Source of the DNA: an uncultured Acetatifactor sp.
Lineage (GTDB): Bacteria > Bacillota > Clostridia > Lachnospirales > Lachnospiraceae
DNA: 64,000 nucleotides
Direction of reading: 5' to 3'
Assembly (NCBI GenBank): GCA_910578185.1
Contig: CAJTPN010000002.1
Coordinates: 255,835-319,834 of the forward strand
In this document: positions 34,647 to 44,292 of the stretch, one piece after another
Layout: every line of letters begins with the position of its first letter
Position numbering within the stretch: the stretch's first letter is position 1
The notes under the pieces: generated by a model
The model's database searches: none
Seen by the model: only the letters and a program-made list of their open reading frames with translations
What the model was told of the DNA's origin: nothing
Made by a program: the position numbers and the translations under genes

Positions 34647-35653
34647 TTACTCATCCCTTCAATCGCATATGCTACGGATTTATAATTGTCGTCCTTGATA
34701 ATCTTGGCAAGTCCCATGACTACGCTGGTCAAAGGCACGTCCGATACATTCACCTTCAGCCCCGTACCGGAAGCCAGACGTTCCTCCAAGTGGCTGATCT
34801 GAGAGGCCCCGCCCGTAAGATAAATACCGTGGCGGTAAATATCCGCAGCCAACTCCGGCGGCGTCCGCTCTAAGATCACCTTTACATTGTCCACAATGGA
34901 ATTAAAATGCTCTTCCAGACACTCGTTCACCAGCTTGGTGGGGATTTCTCTTTCCACGGGAAGTCCCGTGACGATATCTCTTCCGTATACAATGGCACCC
35001 TTTCCCGCCTGTTCCAGTTCCTTTAAGGAAATCTTTACCATTTCGGACGTCTTACCGCCGATGATCAGGCTGAATTCTTTTCTCACAGCGGCGCGAATTG
35101 CCTCATCAAATTTCAGTCCTCCGGTCTTGATCAGGCGGCTGAGTACAATTCCCCCCAGGGAAAGAATGGATATTTCCGTGGTCTCATAGCCCACATTGAC
35201 CACCAGAACCCCCTGTGAGTTCTTCACGTCAATATCCAGGCCAAGACCATCCGCCACGGCCTTCTCCACCACCATAATCTTCTTTGCCTTCACATTGGCG
35301 TCTTTTACCAGATCATAAAACGCTCTCTTTTCAACCTCCGTCACATCCCACGGAACTGCAATATAAAAATCTGCGGGTTTTGTTGTACCCTTCTGCAGAT
35401 CCGTCACAAAATACCGAACCAAAGTCTCCATGTTTTTGATATCCGCAATCACACCATTGGATAACGGATAAGAAATATGAATATTGCTAGGCGCTTTCTC
35501 ATACATTTCATAAGCGGAATTACCGTATGCAAAAAGAATATTCTTATTCTCAATAGCAATCATGTTTTTCTCCACTAGAACATGATCGTCGCCCTTACTG
35601 TAAATTTTAATGTTGTTTGTTCCTAAATCGATACCAAATGCGTTGTTTGCCAA
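34643..35653 (-). CDS. mreB: MreB-family actin-like protein
   Basis: A 336-residue bacterial actin. Phosphate 1 FGIDLGTNNIKIY, connect 1 MVVEKAVADGLGLD, phosphate 2 VLVVNVGYETTEISILSLGGI and adenosine motif IYLTGGASQISHL are visible. It guides lateral wall synthesis. The phosphate-2 motif VNVGYET replaces the usual DIGGGTT, so it is a divergent MreB/Mbl-type paralogue. Start codon is TTG with AAAGGGG 8 bases upstream. First gene of mreBCD. Confidence 0.9.
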   Translation of the reverse strand: MANNAFGIDLGTNNIKIYSKGDDHVLVEKNMIAIENKNILFAYGNSAYEMYEKAPSNIHISYPLSNGVIADIKNMETLVRYFVTDLQKGTTKPADFYIAVPWDVTEVEKRAFYDLVKDANVKAKKIMVVEKAVADGLGLDIDVKNSQGVLVVNVGYETTEISILSLGGIVLSRLIKTGGLKFDEAIRAAVRKEFSLIIGGKTSEMVKISLKELEQAGKGAIVYGRDIVTGLPVEREIPTKLVNECLEEHFNSIVDNVKVILERTPPELAADIYRHGIYLTGGASQISHLEERLASGTGLKVNVSDVPLTSVVMGLAKIIKDDNYKSVAYAIEGMSK

Positions 35654-35689
35654 AATGACAACCCCTTTCTTATTTGTATATTCATGGTT

Positions 35690-36448
35690 CTATTCCGGTG
35701 TCGAAAACCATGCCGACTCCTTAAAGCTGACATAGTTATTATCTCCTATGACAATATGATCCAGCAACGGCAGTCCCATCTGTTCGCCCGCTATCTTCAA
35801 ATTGACCGTGAGCAGCTTGTCCGAACTGCTGGGAGTCGGATCGCCGCTGGGGTGATTGTGTATCAGCAGGATATTCACCGCCCGATTCTTCAGAGCCGTC
35901 AGGAATATCTCTCTTGGCGAAATAAGCGACATCGTGGCGCTCCCCTCGGAAAGCATCTTTTCACAGATCACCTGACACTTGGCGTCAAGACACACCAGTA
36001 TCACGCATTCCGTACTGCGGTGCCGCAGCTCTTCCATAAAGTAATTGGCAACCTGTCCGGAGCTGTGGAAGCTTATCCCCTTCTTTGCCCTGGCCTTACT
36101 CATTCTCATGGAAAGTTCTGTCAGACATTTCAGTTTTACCGCCTTGACTTCACCGATGCCCTTTATGTCCTGTAGCTCTTCCAACGTCACATCATACAGG
36201 CCAAGCAGCCCCTCTTTGGGATATCTGGCAAGCGCCAATACTTCCCAGGCAATCTGCAACGCGCTTTTCGCTCGGGTTCCCGTGCGTATAATAATTGCCA
36301 ATAGTTCTGCTTCCGTGAGATTTTCGGGTCCAAATCTCATAAATCTTTCGTAGGGAAGCTCCGATTGTACTCTCTCCGGCTGTAGAACCTGCTCTCCCCT
36401 CTCGTCCTCTCTGAACACCCCGGACGATTTTGTCTGTCTGCTGTTCAT
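35690..36448 (-). CDS. radC: RadC/YsaA-type JAB domain protein
   Basis: A 252-residue RadC family protein. A UPF0758 N-terminal helix-hairpin-helix (LPYERFMRFGPENLTEAELLAIIIRTGT, in pieces) and a JAMM metalloprotease-like motif HNHPSGDPTPSSSD near the C-terminus are visible. Despite the name, a role in DNA repair is not established. It sits directly upstream of mreB, the usual Firmicutes neighbour. ATG at 36448 has AGAGGAG just upstream; two upstream ATGs are possible but not conserved. Confidence 0.9.
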   Translation of the reverse strand: MNSRQTKSSGVFREDERGEQVLQPERVQSELPYERFMRFGPENLTEAELLAIIIRTGTRAKSALQIAWEVLALARYPKEGLLGLYDVTLEELQDIKGIGEVKAVKLKCLTELSMRMSKARAKKGISFHSSGQVANYFMEELRHRSTECVILVCLDAKCQVICEKMLSEGSATMSLISPREIFLTALKNRAVNILLIHNHPSGDPTPSSSDKLLTVNLKIAGEQMGLPLLDHIVIGDNNYVSFKESAWFSTPE

Positions 36449-36686
36449 GCGTCTCCTCTTCCCAACCTTCTCCGACGCATCCATAAGCGGAACAGAGTCA
36501 TTGCACAACAAGGAACTCACAAATTATCTCATTGCCGGGCTGCCCTGACCCAGTCAATGTCACAAATCCCTGTTTTCCTTTTTTAAACAGTTTGTCCCTT
36601 TTGTTCCAATTCTTACAGACCTCTATATAGTACCACAAAATGTAAAAACTGTACACAAAAATCATAGAATTTATTTTGCGGTTTTT

Positions 36687-38009
36687 CTACAGAATGCTAC
36701 AGTTCAGATCTTTCCTGTCCACCACCCCGCTGTCCACCAGCGCCTGCAGAGATTTTAAAATACCGAATTTTGCATGCTGCCAGGTAAGCCCTCCTTGAAA
36801 ATAAACCGCATAGGGAGGTCGTATGGGCGCGTCTGCGGAAAGTTCTATGGAGGAACCGGAGACAAAAGCCCCCGCCGCCATGATCACTTTCGCGTCATAC
36901 CCGGGCATATCCGCCGCCTGAGGCTTTACATGACTGTCCACAGGCGCCGCCGCCTGAATCCCTTCACAGAACGCCGTGACTCCCTCCGGCGTGCCGAAAG
37001 TGATTGCCTGAATAATGTCATGCCGACTCTCGCTCCCGTCTGGAATTACCGCAAAACCCAGCTTTTCATAGAGATTTGCCGCAAATACCGCCCCTTTCAG
37101 CGCGGACGCCGTTACCGAAGGAGCCAGAAACAACCCCTGATAGAAATCCTTCAATATGCCAAGGGACGCCCCCACCTCTTTGCCAAGTCCCGGAGACGTC
37201 AACCGAAACGCCGCGTTTTCCACACAACTCCTCTTACCGGCAATATATCCGCCTATCGGCGCCAATCCGCCCCCCGGATTCTTGATCAGAGACCCCACCA
37301 CCATATCAGCGCCAACATCGCCGGGTTCCCTGATCTCCACAAATTCCCCGTAACAGTTGTCCACCATGCAGATCACATCCGGCTTAATTCCCTTGACAAA
37401 TGAAATCAATTCTCCGATCCGTTCCACGGACAGCGTAGGCCTGGTCTGATATCCCTTGGAGCGCTGAATCGTCACCAGACGAGTCCTCTCACGCAAAGCC
37501 GCTCTGATTCCCTCATAGTCAAATCCGCCGTCTGCAAGCAGATCCACCTGTCCGTAAGTGACCCCATACTCCGCCAGAGAACCTTTTGAGGGCCGGATCC
37601 CAATCACTTCCTCCAATGTATCGTAAGGTTTTCCAACCGGTGAAAGCAGCTCGTCCCCAGGCCTGAGATTACTCATCAGCGCAAGCGCAAGCGCATGTGT
37701 GCCACAGGTAATCTGCGGCCTTACCAGTGCGTCTTCCGTATGAAACACTTTTGCATAAACCGCTTCCAGCGTGTCACGGCCCAGATCATCATATCCGTAA
37801 CCGGTAGTTCCGAGCAGACACGCGTCACTTACCCTGCACTCCTGCATCGCTCCAACCACTTTCATCTGATTATATTCGGAAATTTCATCAATCTCCTGGA
37901 AACGATCTCTCAATTCTTTCAACACCGCATTTCCAAATTCGTAAACAGCATTTTCTATTCCCAAACCGGCATACATTTCCCGGATGCCTCCGGTATTCGA
38001 TTCTTTCAT
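36687..38009 (-). CDS. Methionine gamma-lyase family protein (YnbB type)
   Basis: A 440-residue PLP-dependent enzyme of the Cys/Met metabolism fold, often annotated as aluminium resistance or methionine gamma-lyase related. The PLP lysine is in GSLIKNPGGGLAPIGGY; VRPQITCGTHALALAL and CMVDNCYGEFVE are diagnostic. Its true reaction is unknown. Start at Met 38009 (MKESNTGG) fits the family; the longer frame reaches into miaA. Follows miaA, as in B. subtilis where ynbB lies near miaA. Confidence 0.88.
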   Translation of the reverse strand: MKESNTGGIREMYAGLGIENAVYEFGNAVLKELRDRFQEIDEISEYNQMKVVGAMQECRVSDACLLGTTGYGYDDLGRDTLEAVYAKVFHTEDALVRPQITCGTHALALALMSNLRPGDELLSPVGKPYDTLEEVIGIRPSKGSLAEYGVTYGQVDLLADGGFDYEGIRAALRERTRLVTIQRSKGYQTRPTLSVERIGELISFVKGIKPDVICMVDNCYGEFVEIREPGDVGADMVVGSLIKNPGGGLAPIGGYIAGKRSCVENAAFRLTSPGLGKEVGASLGILKDFYQGLFLAPSVTASALKGAVFAANLYEKLGFAVIPDGSESRHDIIQAITFGTPEGVTAFCEGIQAAAPVDSHVKPQAADMPGYDAKVIMAAGAFVSGSSIELSADAPIRPPYAVYFQGGLTWQHAKFGILKSLQALVDSGVVDRKDLNCSIL

Positions 38010-38095
38010 ATTCCACCTGCAGCGCCGTCTCCGACAGCCCTGTTCCTCCTTATCCGCCTGCATTTTCCTTACCACCTGAAGCCCACTGTGCGAGG

Positions 38096-39064
38096 TCAGC
38101 ATCTCACCGTCATTTTATTCCGTATATCTTCCAGCAAAAACTCCAAGATACGTTCTTCCTCATATCCAAACGATTCCTTATTCACCCAAATTACATCCTG
38201 TTCTCTGCTGAACCAGGTTAGCTGTCTTTTTGCAAAATGCCTTGTGCTGCGCTTGATCTGTTCCACCGCCTGTTCCAGAGACATCTCTCCCTCCAGATAT
38301 GCCAGTATTTCCTTATAACCCAGCCCCTGCATGGAAACCATTCCTCTGTGGCAGCCCATATGGCGCAGCTCCTTCACTTCCTCCACAAGGCCTTCCGCAA
38401 GCATTGCGTCCACCCGCCTCTCAATGCCTGCATACAGACGTTCTCTGATGTCGTTTAGAACAAAATAACAAGACCGATAGGCGGAAGCTTTGCCTCGCTC
38501 TCTTTCATTATGGAGTGAAATAGGTTCTCCTGTCAAATAGAAATATTCCAGCGCTCTGATAACACGTTTCCTGTTGTTTACATGAATCGCCTCCGCAGAC
38601 GCAGGATCAACCTTTCTCAACATATCATGCAGATACGCCGCTCCCTTTTTTGCGGCCACCGCTTCCAGCGTCTCCCGATACTTTGTGTTATCGCCGTTCT
38701 CACCAAAGGAGATATCCCGCAGCAAGGCCTGAATATAAAATCCCGTTCCCCCTGTAATGATGGGAATATGTTTCCTTTCATAGATACCCGGCAAACATTT
38801 TTCACACCTTTCTTTGAATACGGCCACATTAAATTCTTCCCACGGATCCAATATGTCGATCATATGATGCGGAATCCCCTGCATTTCTTCCTGGGTAATC
38901 TTGGCAGAACCGATATCCATATGCCTATATACCTGCATGGAATCCGCCGACACAATCTCTCCCCCCACCGCTTTTGCCAAAGCTATAGAAAGCTTTGTCT
39001 TTCCCACTGCCGTGGGCCCCGCCAACACGATCATGGGGAGTTTCTCCAAATCCTCACCGCACAT
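38096..39064 (-). CDS. miaA: tRNA dimethylallyltransferase MiaA
   Basis: A 322-residue enzyme that adds a dimethylallyl group to A37 of tRNAs reading UNN codons; MiaB, encoded at 45369-46829, completes the ms2i6A modification. P-loop LAGPTAVGKTKLSIALA, VSADSMQVYRHMDIGSAK and GGTGFYIQALL are visible. The C-terminal RSTRHFAKRQLTWFSRE binds the tRNA. The ATG at 39064 has AGGTGG 5 bases upstream; a GTG three codons earlier is possible. Follows mutL by 56 bases. Confidence 0.96.
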   Translation of the reverse strand: MCGEDLEKLPMIVLAGPTAVGKTKLSIALAKAVGGEIVSADSMQVYRHMDIGSAKITQEEMQGIPHHMIDILDPWEEFNVAVFKERCEKCLPGIYERKHIPIITGGTGFYIQALLRDISFGENGDNTKYRETLEAVAAKKGAAYLHDMLRKVDPASAEAIHVNNRKRVIRALEYFYLTGEPISLHNERERGKASAYRSCYFVLNDIRERLYAGIERRVDAMLAEGLVEEVKELRHMGCHRGMVSMQGLGYKEILAYLEGEMSLEQAVEQIKRSTRHFAKRQLTWFSREQDVIWVNKESFGYEEERILEFLLEDIRNKMTVRC

Positions 39065-39119
39065 TCCTTCCACCTGCCGCCTGATGCAATCCCCAGCCGT
39101 CCCTTTCAGTTCAGTCCTC

Positions 39120-41129
39120 TTAATTAACGATTCGCTTAAATTTCCTGTCCATTTCCGCTTTTGTCATTGTGACAATGATTGGCCTGCCGTGGGGACAATT
39201 ATAGGGATTGTCCAATGTGAGCAATTCATCTATCAGGGCTTCCGCTTCCGCATTGCTCAGGGTACTGTTTCCCTTTATCGCTGCCTTACAGGACATGGAT
39301 GCAATTTTTTCTTCAATCACACGGATATTTCCATACCCGGCAGCGCCCTCTGCCAGCTCGTCCAATACCTCCAGAAACATCTCCTGTTCATTACAGCCAT
39401 ATAAATCCATGGGTACTCCCCTCAGGGCATATTCGCTGCCTCCAAAGCTCTCTATCTCAAACCCCAGAGACACGAAAACATCATAATGCTCCTTTAAAAC
39501 TGCCTCTTCCTGCCCAGTCAAACTGACAATTACAGGCGGCATTAACCCCTGGGACACAATCCTTTTTTCACGGTACTGTTTTATCAGGCGCTCATAATTG
39601 ACTTTCTCATGGGCCGCATGCTGATCCATCATCAATAACTTTTCCTCAAATTCAATCAGCCAATAAGTTCCGAACACTTGCCCAATCACACGAAATCGCG
39701 CCCGATTATCTTCTGTCAGAATCTTGTCCTCAAAAAGGTTCATCTGTACGCCCCCGTCCACATAAGGCTCACACTTCTCTTCCTTTTTCAAGTCTGCTTG
39801 CGAATCTTTTTCCGACAGCTGGCCGCTCTCCCCCTCAAATTCGGTAGTTTCCGAGTAAAAGGGTTCTTCCCGCTCCGCCAAGATATCCGATAATCCTTGC
39901 TCTCCCTGCATTCCAACAGGATCCTCATTATTTTTTACACGGCTCCAAACGGGATTTTGTGCAAAATCCTGTTTGGGTGGATTTTCTTTTACATATTTTG
40001 CCTCCTCCATCACCATATATGCATTGCCGCGCACACTTTCAAAAGGTTCCGGTACGATTTTGGACTCTTGTTCTTTCCTTTCCTGAAACCGTGCCTCCCG
40101 CAACTCCTGCTGTGTAGACAACAGAGCCTCCGGTATCATCTCATGATTCCGCAGAGCCTGCCTCACCGCATCCGCAAGAAATCCACAGACCTCCTGAGTA
40201 TCGCTGAAACGCACATCCATCTTGGTGGGATGAACATTTACGTCCACCCTGTTGGTATCCATGGTGATATGAAGCACACAATAGGGAAACTTATGCTGCA
40301 TCAAATATTCCCTGTAACCCTCTTCCACCGCCTTTGCCACAACATGACTGCGGATAAATCTGCCGTTGATAAAGTATATCTCATGATTCCGGTTGGAGCG
40401 GACCAGCGTCGGCTTTCCCAGATATCCTTCAACACACATGTCCCCCCGTCTTGCCTGAATGGGAACCAGTGCCGCCGCCACGTCCCGCCCGTGTATCCGG
40501 TATATCACTTGTCTCAAATCTCCGTTTCCGGAAGTATGGAATTTAAGCTGCCCTCCCAGAAGAAATTTGAAGGAGACATCCGGCCTTGACATAGCAAGCT
40601 GTTCCATCAACGCCGTGACATATCCGCCCTCCGTAGCAGGCTGCTTTAGAAATTTCAGCCTTACCGGCGTGTTAAAGAACAGGTTTCTGACCACAAACGT
40701 CGTCCCCTGAGGCGCTCCGACTTCATCAAATCCAACCTCCTTGGCCCCCTCCAACAAAATACGGCTTCCCGTCATCTGATCTGCCACTTTTGTGATAACC
40801 TCCACCTTTGCCACCGCAGCAATACTTGACAGTGCCTCGCCGCGAAAGCCAAGGCTGGAAATGTGAGCAAGATCTTCTGCATCTTCGATCTTGCTGGTGG
40901 CATGACGCAAAAAGGCTGTTCGAAGCTGTCCCCGCTCCATTCCGCATCCGTTATCTGTCACACGAATCAGCTCAATTCCCCCATCCTTCACCTCCACAGT
41001 GAGGTTGGATGCCCCGGCATCAATGGCATTTTCCACCAGCTCCTTCACCACACTGGACGGCCGCTCCACCACTTCCCCGGCCGCAATTTTATCTATTGTC
41101 TCCGCATCCAGAATATGTATCTGTACCAT
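39120..41129 (-). CDS. mutL: DNA mismatch repair protein MutL
   Basis: A 669-residue MutL. The GHKL ATPase domain (1-330) shows ENAIDAGAS, DNGCGMERG and GFRGEALSSIAAVAKV. A variable linker (about 330-470) is acidic. The C-terminal endonuclease domain has DQHAAHEKVNYERL and the terminal CPHGRPIIVTMT, so it is the nicking type used where MutH is absent. It lies downstream of mutS, with a structured element in the 187-base gap. Confidence 0.96.
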   Translation of the reverse strand: MVQIHILDAETIDKIAAGEVVERPSSVVKELVENAIDAGASNLTVEVKDGGIELIRVTDNGCGMERGQLRTAFLRHATSKIEDAEDLAHISSLGFRGEALSSIAAVAKVEVITKVADQMTGSRILLEGAKEVGFDEVGAPQGTTFVVRNLFFNTPVRLKFLKQPATEGGYVTALMEQLAMSRPDVSFKFLLGGQLKFHTSGNGDLRQVIYRIHGRDVAAALVPIQARRGDMCVEGYLGKPTLVRSNRNHEIYFINGRFIRSHVVAKAVEEGYREYLMQHKFPYCVLHITMDTNRVDVNVHPTKMDVRFSDTQEVCGFLADAVRQALRNHEMIPEALLSTQQELREARFQERKEQESKIVPEPFESVRGNAYMVMEEAKYVKENPPKQDFAQNPVWSRVKNNEDPVGMQGEQGLSDILAEREEPFYSETTEFEGESGQLSEKDSQADLKKEEKCEPYVDGGVQMNLFEDKILTEDNRARFRVIGQVFGTYWLIEFEEKLLMMDQHAAHEKVNYERLIKQYREKRIVSQGLMPPVIVSLTGQEEAVLKEHYDVFVSLGFEIESFGGSEYALRGVPMDLYGCNEQEMFLEVLDELAEGAAGYGNIRVIEEKIASMSCKAAIKGNSTLSNAEAEALIDELLTLDNPYNCPHGRPIIVTMTKAEMDRKFKRIVN

Positions 41130-41180
41130 ATCTTACCTCGTATTTTCTCAAGGCGTGTCCAAAAACTGCTATCCCTGAGA

Positions 41181-41290
41181 TGTGCGACACAATTTGCGGA
41201 AGTTTACTTCAAACTTACTTCAAACGTAGGAAGCATAGCGGGCTACGTTGACTGAATTTGAAGCCATAATCACGCAAATTGGGACGTGCA
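41181..41290. repeat. Nested inverted-repeat element between mutS and mutL
   Basis: Stems from outside in: TGTGCG with CGTGCA (two G-U) and CAATTTGCG (41190-41198) with CGCAAATTG (41273-41281); then CTTCAAA (41218-41224) with TTTGAAG (41257-41263); then AACGTAG (41223-41229) with CTACGTT (41243-41249). The compact nested layout suggests a structured RNA or a palindromic interspersed element. The two inner stems overlap by two bases and could be alternatives. Confidence 0.6.
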
Positions 41291-41316
41291 GATCGGGAAA
41301 ACGAGTTTTCAGTACA

Positions 41317-43998
41317 CTAGCACTGCCACCTGTTCTTCAATTTATTCTGCAGCCTGTACAACACGTTCAGGGCATCGATTGGCGCCAGCGTATTCAGCTC
41401 AATCTCCTTCAATTCCCTCAGCACGTCCTCATCCGTCACCGTGTCAAACAATGAAATCTGCGCCAGTTCCACTTCGTCGGGCGGAGGCTGCTTTTTGCCG
41501 GAAAACACCTTATCGCCCTTTACTTCCACGGCAATATTCTGGATTTTTTCAATAATGTCGTTATCTGTAAGCTGCTCTACAATCTCTTTTGCCCTGCCAA
41601 TCACCATGTCCGGTACACCGGCTAATTTCGCCACCTGTATTCCATAACTTTTGTCTGCGCCGCCCTTGATTATCTTGCGCAGGAATACAATATCGTCCCC
41701 GCATTCCTTCACGGCGATGCAGTAATTGTTGACATTACTCATCTTACCCTCCAGCTCCGTGAGTTCATGATAGTGGGTTGCAAACAGTGTCTTAGCTCCA
41801 AGAAGCTTCCGATTGCTGATATGTTCTATAACTGCCCATGCAATGCTGAGACCGTCAAAGGTGGAGGTTCCTCTCCCGATCTCATCCAGGATCAGCAGGC
41901 TGTCCGCCGTGGCATTGCGCAAAATATTGGCCACCTCATTCATTTCCACCATAAAAGTAGATTGACCGCTGGCAAGATCGTCCGAGGCCCCCACACGGGT
42001 GAAAATCCTGTCCACAATGCCGATATTTGCACTTTTGGCAGGTACAAAGCATCCGACCTGGGCCAGCAATACAATTAATGCCGTCTGCCGCATATAGGTA
42101 GATTTTCCCGCCATATTAGGCCCCGTAATAATACTGATACAATGACTGCCGTTATCCAAATGTGTATCATTGGAGATAAACATATCGTTAGAAATCATCT
42201 GTTCCACCACTGGATGCCTGCCGTCTTTAATATCAATAACCCCTTTGTCGTTCAACTTGGGCCTCACATAATGATTCCTTTCGGAGACCAGGGACAGAGA
42301 CGCATATACATCCAACCTTGCCACCGCCTTTGCCGTCTTCTGGATTCGCTCAAGCTCAGCGGCAATAGAATCCCGTATTTTACAAAACAAATCATATTCC
42401 AGTGTGGTCAGCTTCTCCTCAGCATTTAAAATGGTATCTTCCAACTCCTTCAGCTTGGGTGTTGTATACCGCTCCGCATTGGCCAGCGTCTGTTTTCTGA
42501 CATAGTCCTCCGGAACCATATTCCTGTATGAATTGGTCACTTCAAAATAATATCCGAAAACTTTATTGTATCTTATCTTGAGATTTTTAATTCCGGTCCG
42601 CTCCCTGTCCTGCTCTTCCAGTTGGGCAAGCCACTGCTTCCCGTCTCTCTTTGCACTGCGCAGTTTATCCACCGTCTCGTTGAAACCATCCCGAATCATA
42701 CCACCCTCCCGGATCGTGATAGGTGGATCGTCTTCAATAGCCGCACGAATCAACTGAAAAATGTCTTCCAGGCCATCCATTTCACTTTCGATTTCTTTAA
42801 GCTCCCTAACAGTGAATCCCTTGAGAACGGCTTTGATTGCCGGGAGCATTTCCAGTGAATTGCGAAAAGCAATAAAATCCCTTGGATTTGCCGTCTTATA
42901 AGTCACTTTGCTCAACAGCCGCTCCAGATCATAAACCGGATTCAAATATTCCCTGATTTCATCTCTGGACACACTGTCCCTGCTTAAATCCTCTACCGCA
43001 TCCAGACGTTTTTCCATTTCTTCCCTGTCAATCAGAGGCTGTTCCAGCATACTTCGCAGCAGCCTCCCACCCATGGCGGTCCTGGTCTTATCCAAAACCC
43101 ACAAAAGAGAACCTCTCTTCTGCTTTTCACGAATGGTTTCCGTCAACTCAAGATTTCTTCTGGTGGAACTGTCAAGCAGCATATACTTGCTTGTCAAATA
43201 AGGATACAAATGTGTAAAATGAGAAAGCTCCGTCTTTTGTGTGTCATAAAGATATTGCAGCAGCGCTCCCGCCGCCGTCAACCCCGTAGGAAATTCCATC
43301 ACGCCCAGACCTATCAGCGTGTTTACCTTAAAATGACGCAGCAGCAGACGTTTGCAGCCCTCATCATCAAACATATGCGCCTCCAGCGCATTGACGGATA
43401 TGTGATACCTGGCGCGCAGTTCTTCCACATCAAATCCGCTCACCAGAAACGCTTCATTGCAGATAATCTCAGAAGGTTCATACTTCATCAGCTCATCCCG
43501 AAGTTTTCTCAAGTCCTCCACTTCCGTCAGGTAATAATCTCCTGTGGTAACATCAGCGACGGAGATTCCAATCTTTGTGGGCGTGTAGGAGATACACATA
43601 AGATAATTATTTTTTGACTCCTCAAGAGCCTGTACATTCAAGTTTGTCCCGGGCGTCACAATACGGGTCACATCCCGTTTTACCAATCCTTTGGCAAGTT
43701 TCGGATCTTCTATCTGTTCACAGATTGCAACCTTATATCCTTTACTGACCAGTTTAGTCAAGTATCCCTCCACCGCATGATACGGAACGCCGCACATGGG
43801 AGCACGCTCTTCCAGCCCGCAGGCCTTCCCTGTCAACGTCAGCTCCAATTCTTTGGACACTGTCAGAGCATCCTCAAAAAACATCTCATAAAAATCGCCC
43901 AGACGATAAAAGAGAATACAGTCACGATATTGATTTTTCGTCTCCATATACTGCTGCATCATCGGTGTAAGTTCTTCAACGGGTATCTTTTCCGTCAT
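41317..43998 (-). CDS. mutS: DNA mismatch repair protein MutS
   Basis: An 893-residue mismatch sensor. The mismatch-binding motif GDFYEMFFEDA is near residue 35; the ATPase domain has GPNMAGKSTYMRQ and LLILDEIGRGTSTFDGLSIAWA. The C-terminal region includes the clamp and tail (AKEIVEQL). The start at 43998 has AGGAG 8 bases upstream; the 48-codon upstream extension is not conserved. Upstream of mutL in transcription. Confidence 0.97.
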   Translation of the reverse strand: MTEKIPVEELTPMMQQYMETKNQYRDCILFYRLGDFYEMFFEDALTVSKELELTLTGKACGLEERAPMCGVPYHAVEGYLTKLVSKGYKVAICEQIEDPKLAKGLVKRDVTRIVTPGTNLNVQALEESKNNYLMCISYTPTKIGISVADVTTGDYYLTEVEDLRKLRDELMKYEPSEIICNEAFLVSGFDVEELRARYHISVNALEAHMFDDEGCKRLLLRHFKVNTLIGLGVMEFPTGLTAAGALLQYLYDTQKTELSHFTHLYPYLTSKYMLLDSSTRRNLELTETIREKQKRGSLLWVLDKTRTAMGGRLLRSMLEQPLIDREEMEKRLDAVEDLSRDSVSRDEIREYLNPVYDLERLLSKVTYKTANPRDFIAFRNSLEMLPAIKAVLKGFTVRELKEIESEMDGLEDIFQLIRAAIEDDPPITIREGGMIRDGFNETVDKLRSAKRDGKQWLAQLEEQDRERTGIKNLKIRYNKVFGYYFEVTNSYRNMVPEDYVRKQTLANAERYTTPKLKELEDTILNAEEKLTTLEYDLFCKIRDSIAAELERIQKTAKAVARLDVYASLSLVSERNHYVRPKLNDKGVIDIKDGRHPVVEQMISNDMFISNDTHLDNGSHCISIITGPNMAGKSTYMRQTALIVLLAQVGCFVPAKSANIGIVDRIFTRVGASDDLASGQSTFMVEMNEVANILRNATADSLLILDEIGRGTSTFDGLSIAWAVIEHISNRKLLGAKTLFATHYHELTELEGKMSNVNNYCIAVKECGDDIVFLRKIIKGGADKSYGIQVAKLAGVPDMVIGRAKEIVEQLTDNDIIEKIQNIAVEVKGDKVFSGKKQPPPDEVELAQISLFDTVTDEDVLRELKEIELNTLAPIDALNVLYRLQNKLKNRWQC

Positions 43999-44167
43999 GG
44001 ATATTTGCTCCTGTTCTGTAACTTTTGGGATCCGCTTCACATATCGCCTGACGGCCTGGCCCATGGGGTACAGGCTGTCTTTCCGGGCATAAATCAACGG
44101 CACGGCATTGGTATTTGTCCTGGGCGAGGGAATGAACGGCATTCTTTTGTATTCTGTTATGTGACAT

Positions 44168-44223
44168 TGGTAAAATCAAAGACGAAAGCACAAGAATTTG
44201 TGCTTTCGTCTTTGATTTTACCA
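44168..44223 (-). terminator. 26-bp perfect inverted repeat after the LysM gene
   Basis: Arms 44168-44193 and 44198-44223 pair perfectly over 26 bp with a 4-base loop; the core GACGAAAGCACAA / TTGTGCTTTCGTC is followed by T-rich bases within the arm (TTTGATTTTA). It lies between the LysM gene and mutS and would act as a very strong terminator. Its length is unusual for a terminator. Confidence 0.8.
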
Positions 44224-44292
44224 CAAAATGCTGTAATTGTAAATGAATTCCGTTTTTTACTTTCCGGGGAAGGATAAGGATATCACTCTGCC

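Noticed and set aside
36774..37403. 209-codon plus-strand frame opposite the PLP enzyme gene
   Set aside because: Arg-rich with no motif; explained by the codon pattern of the real minus-strand gene.
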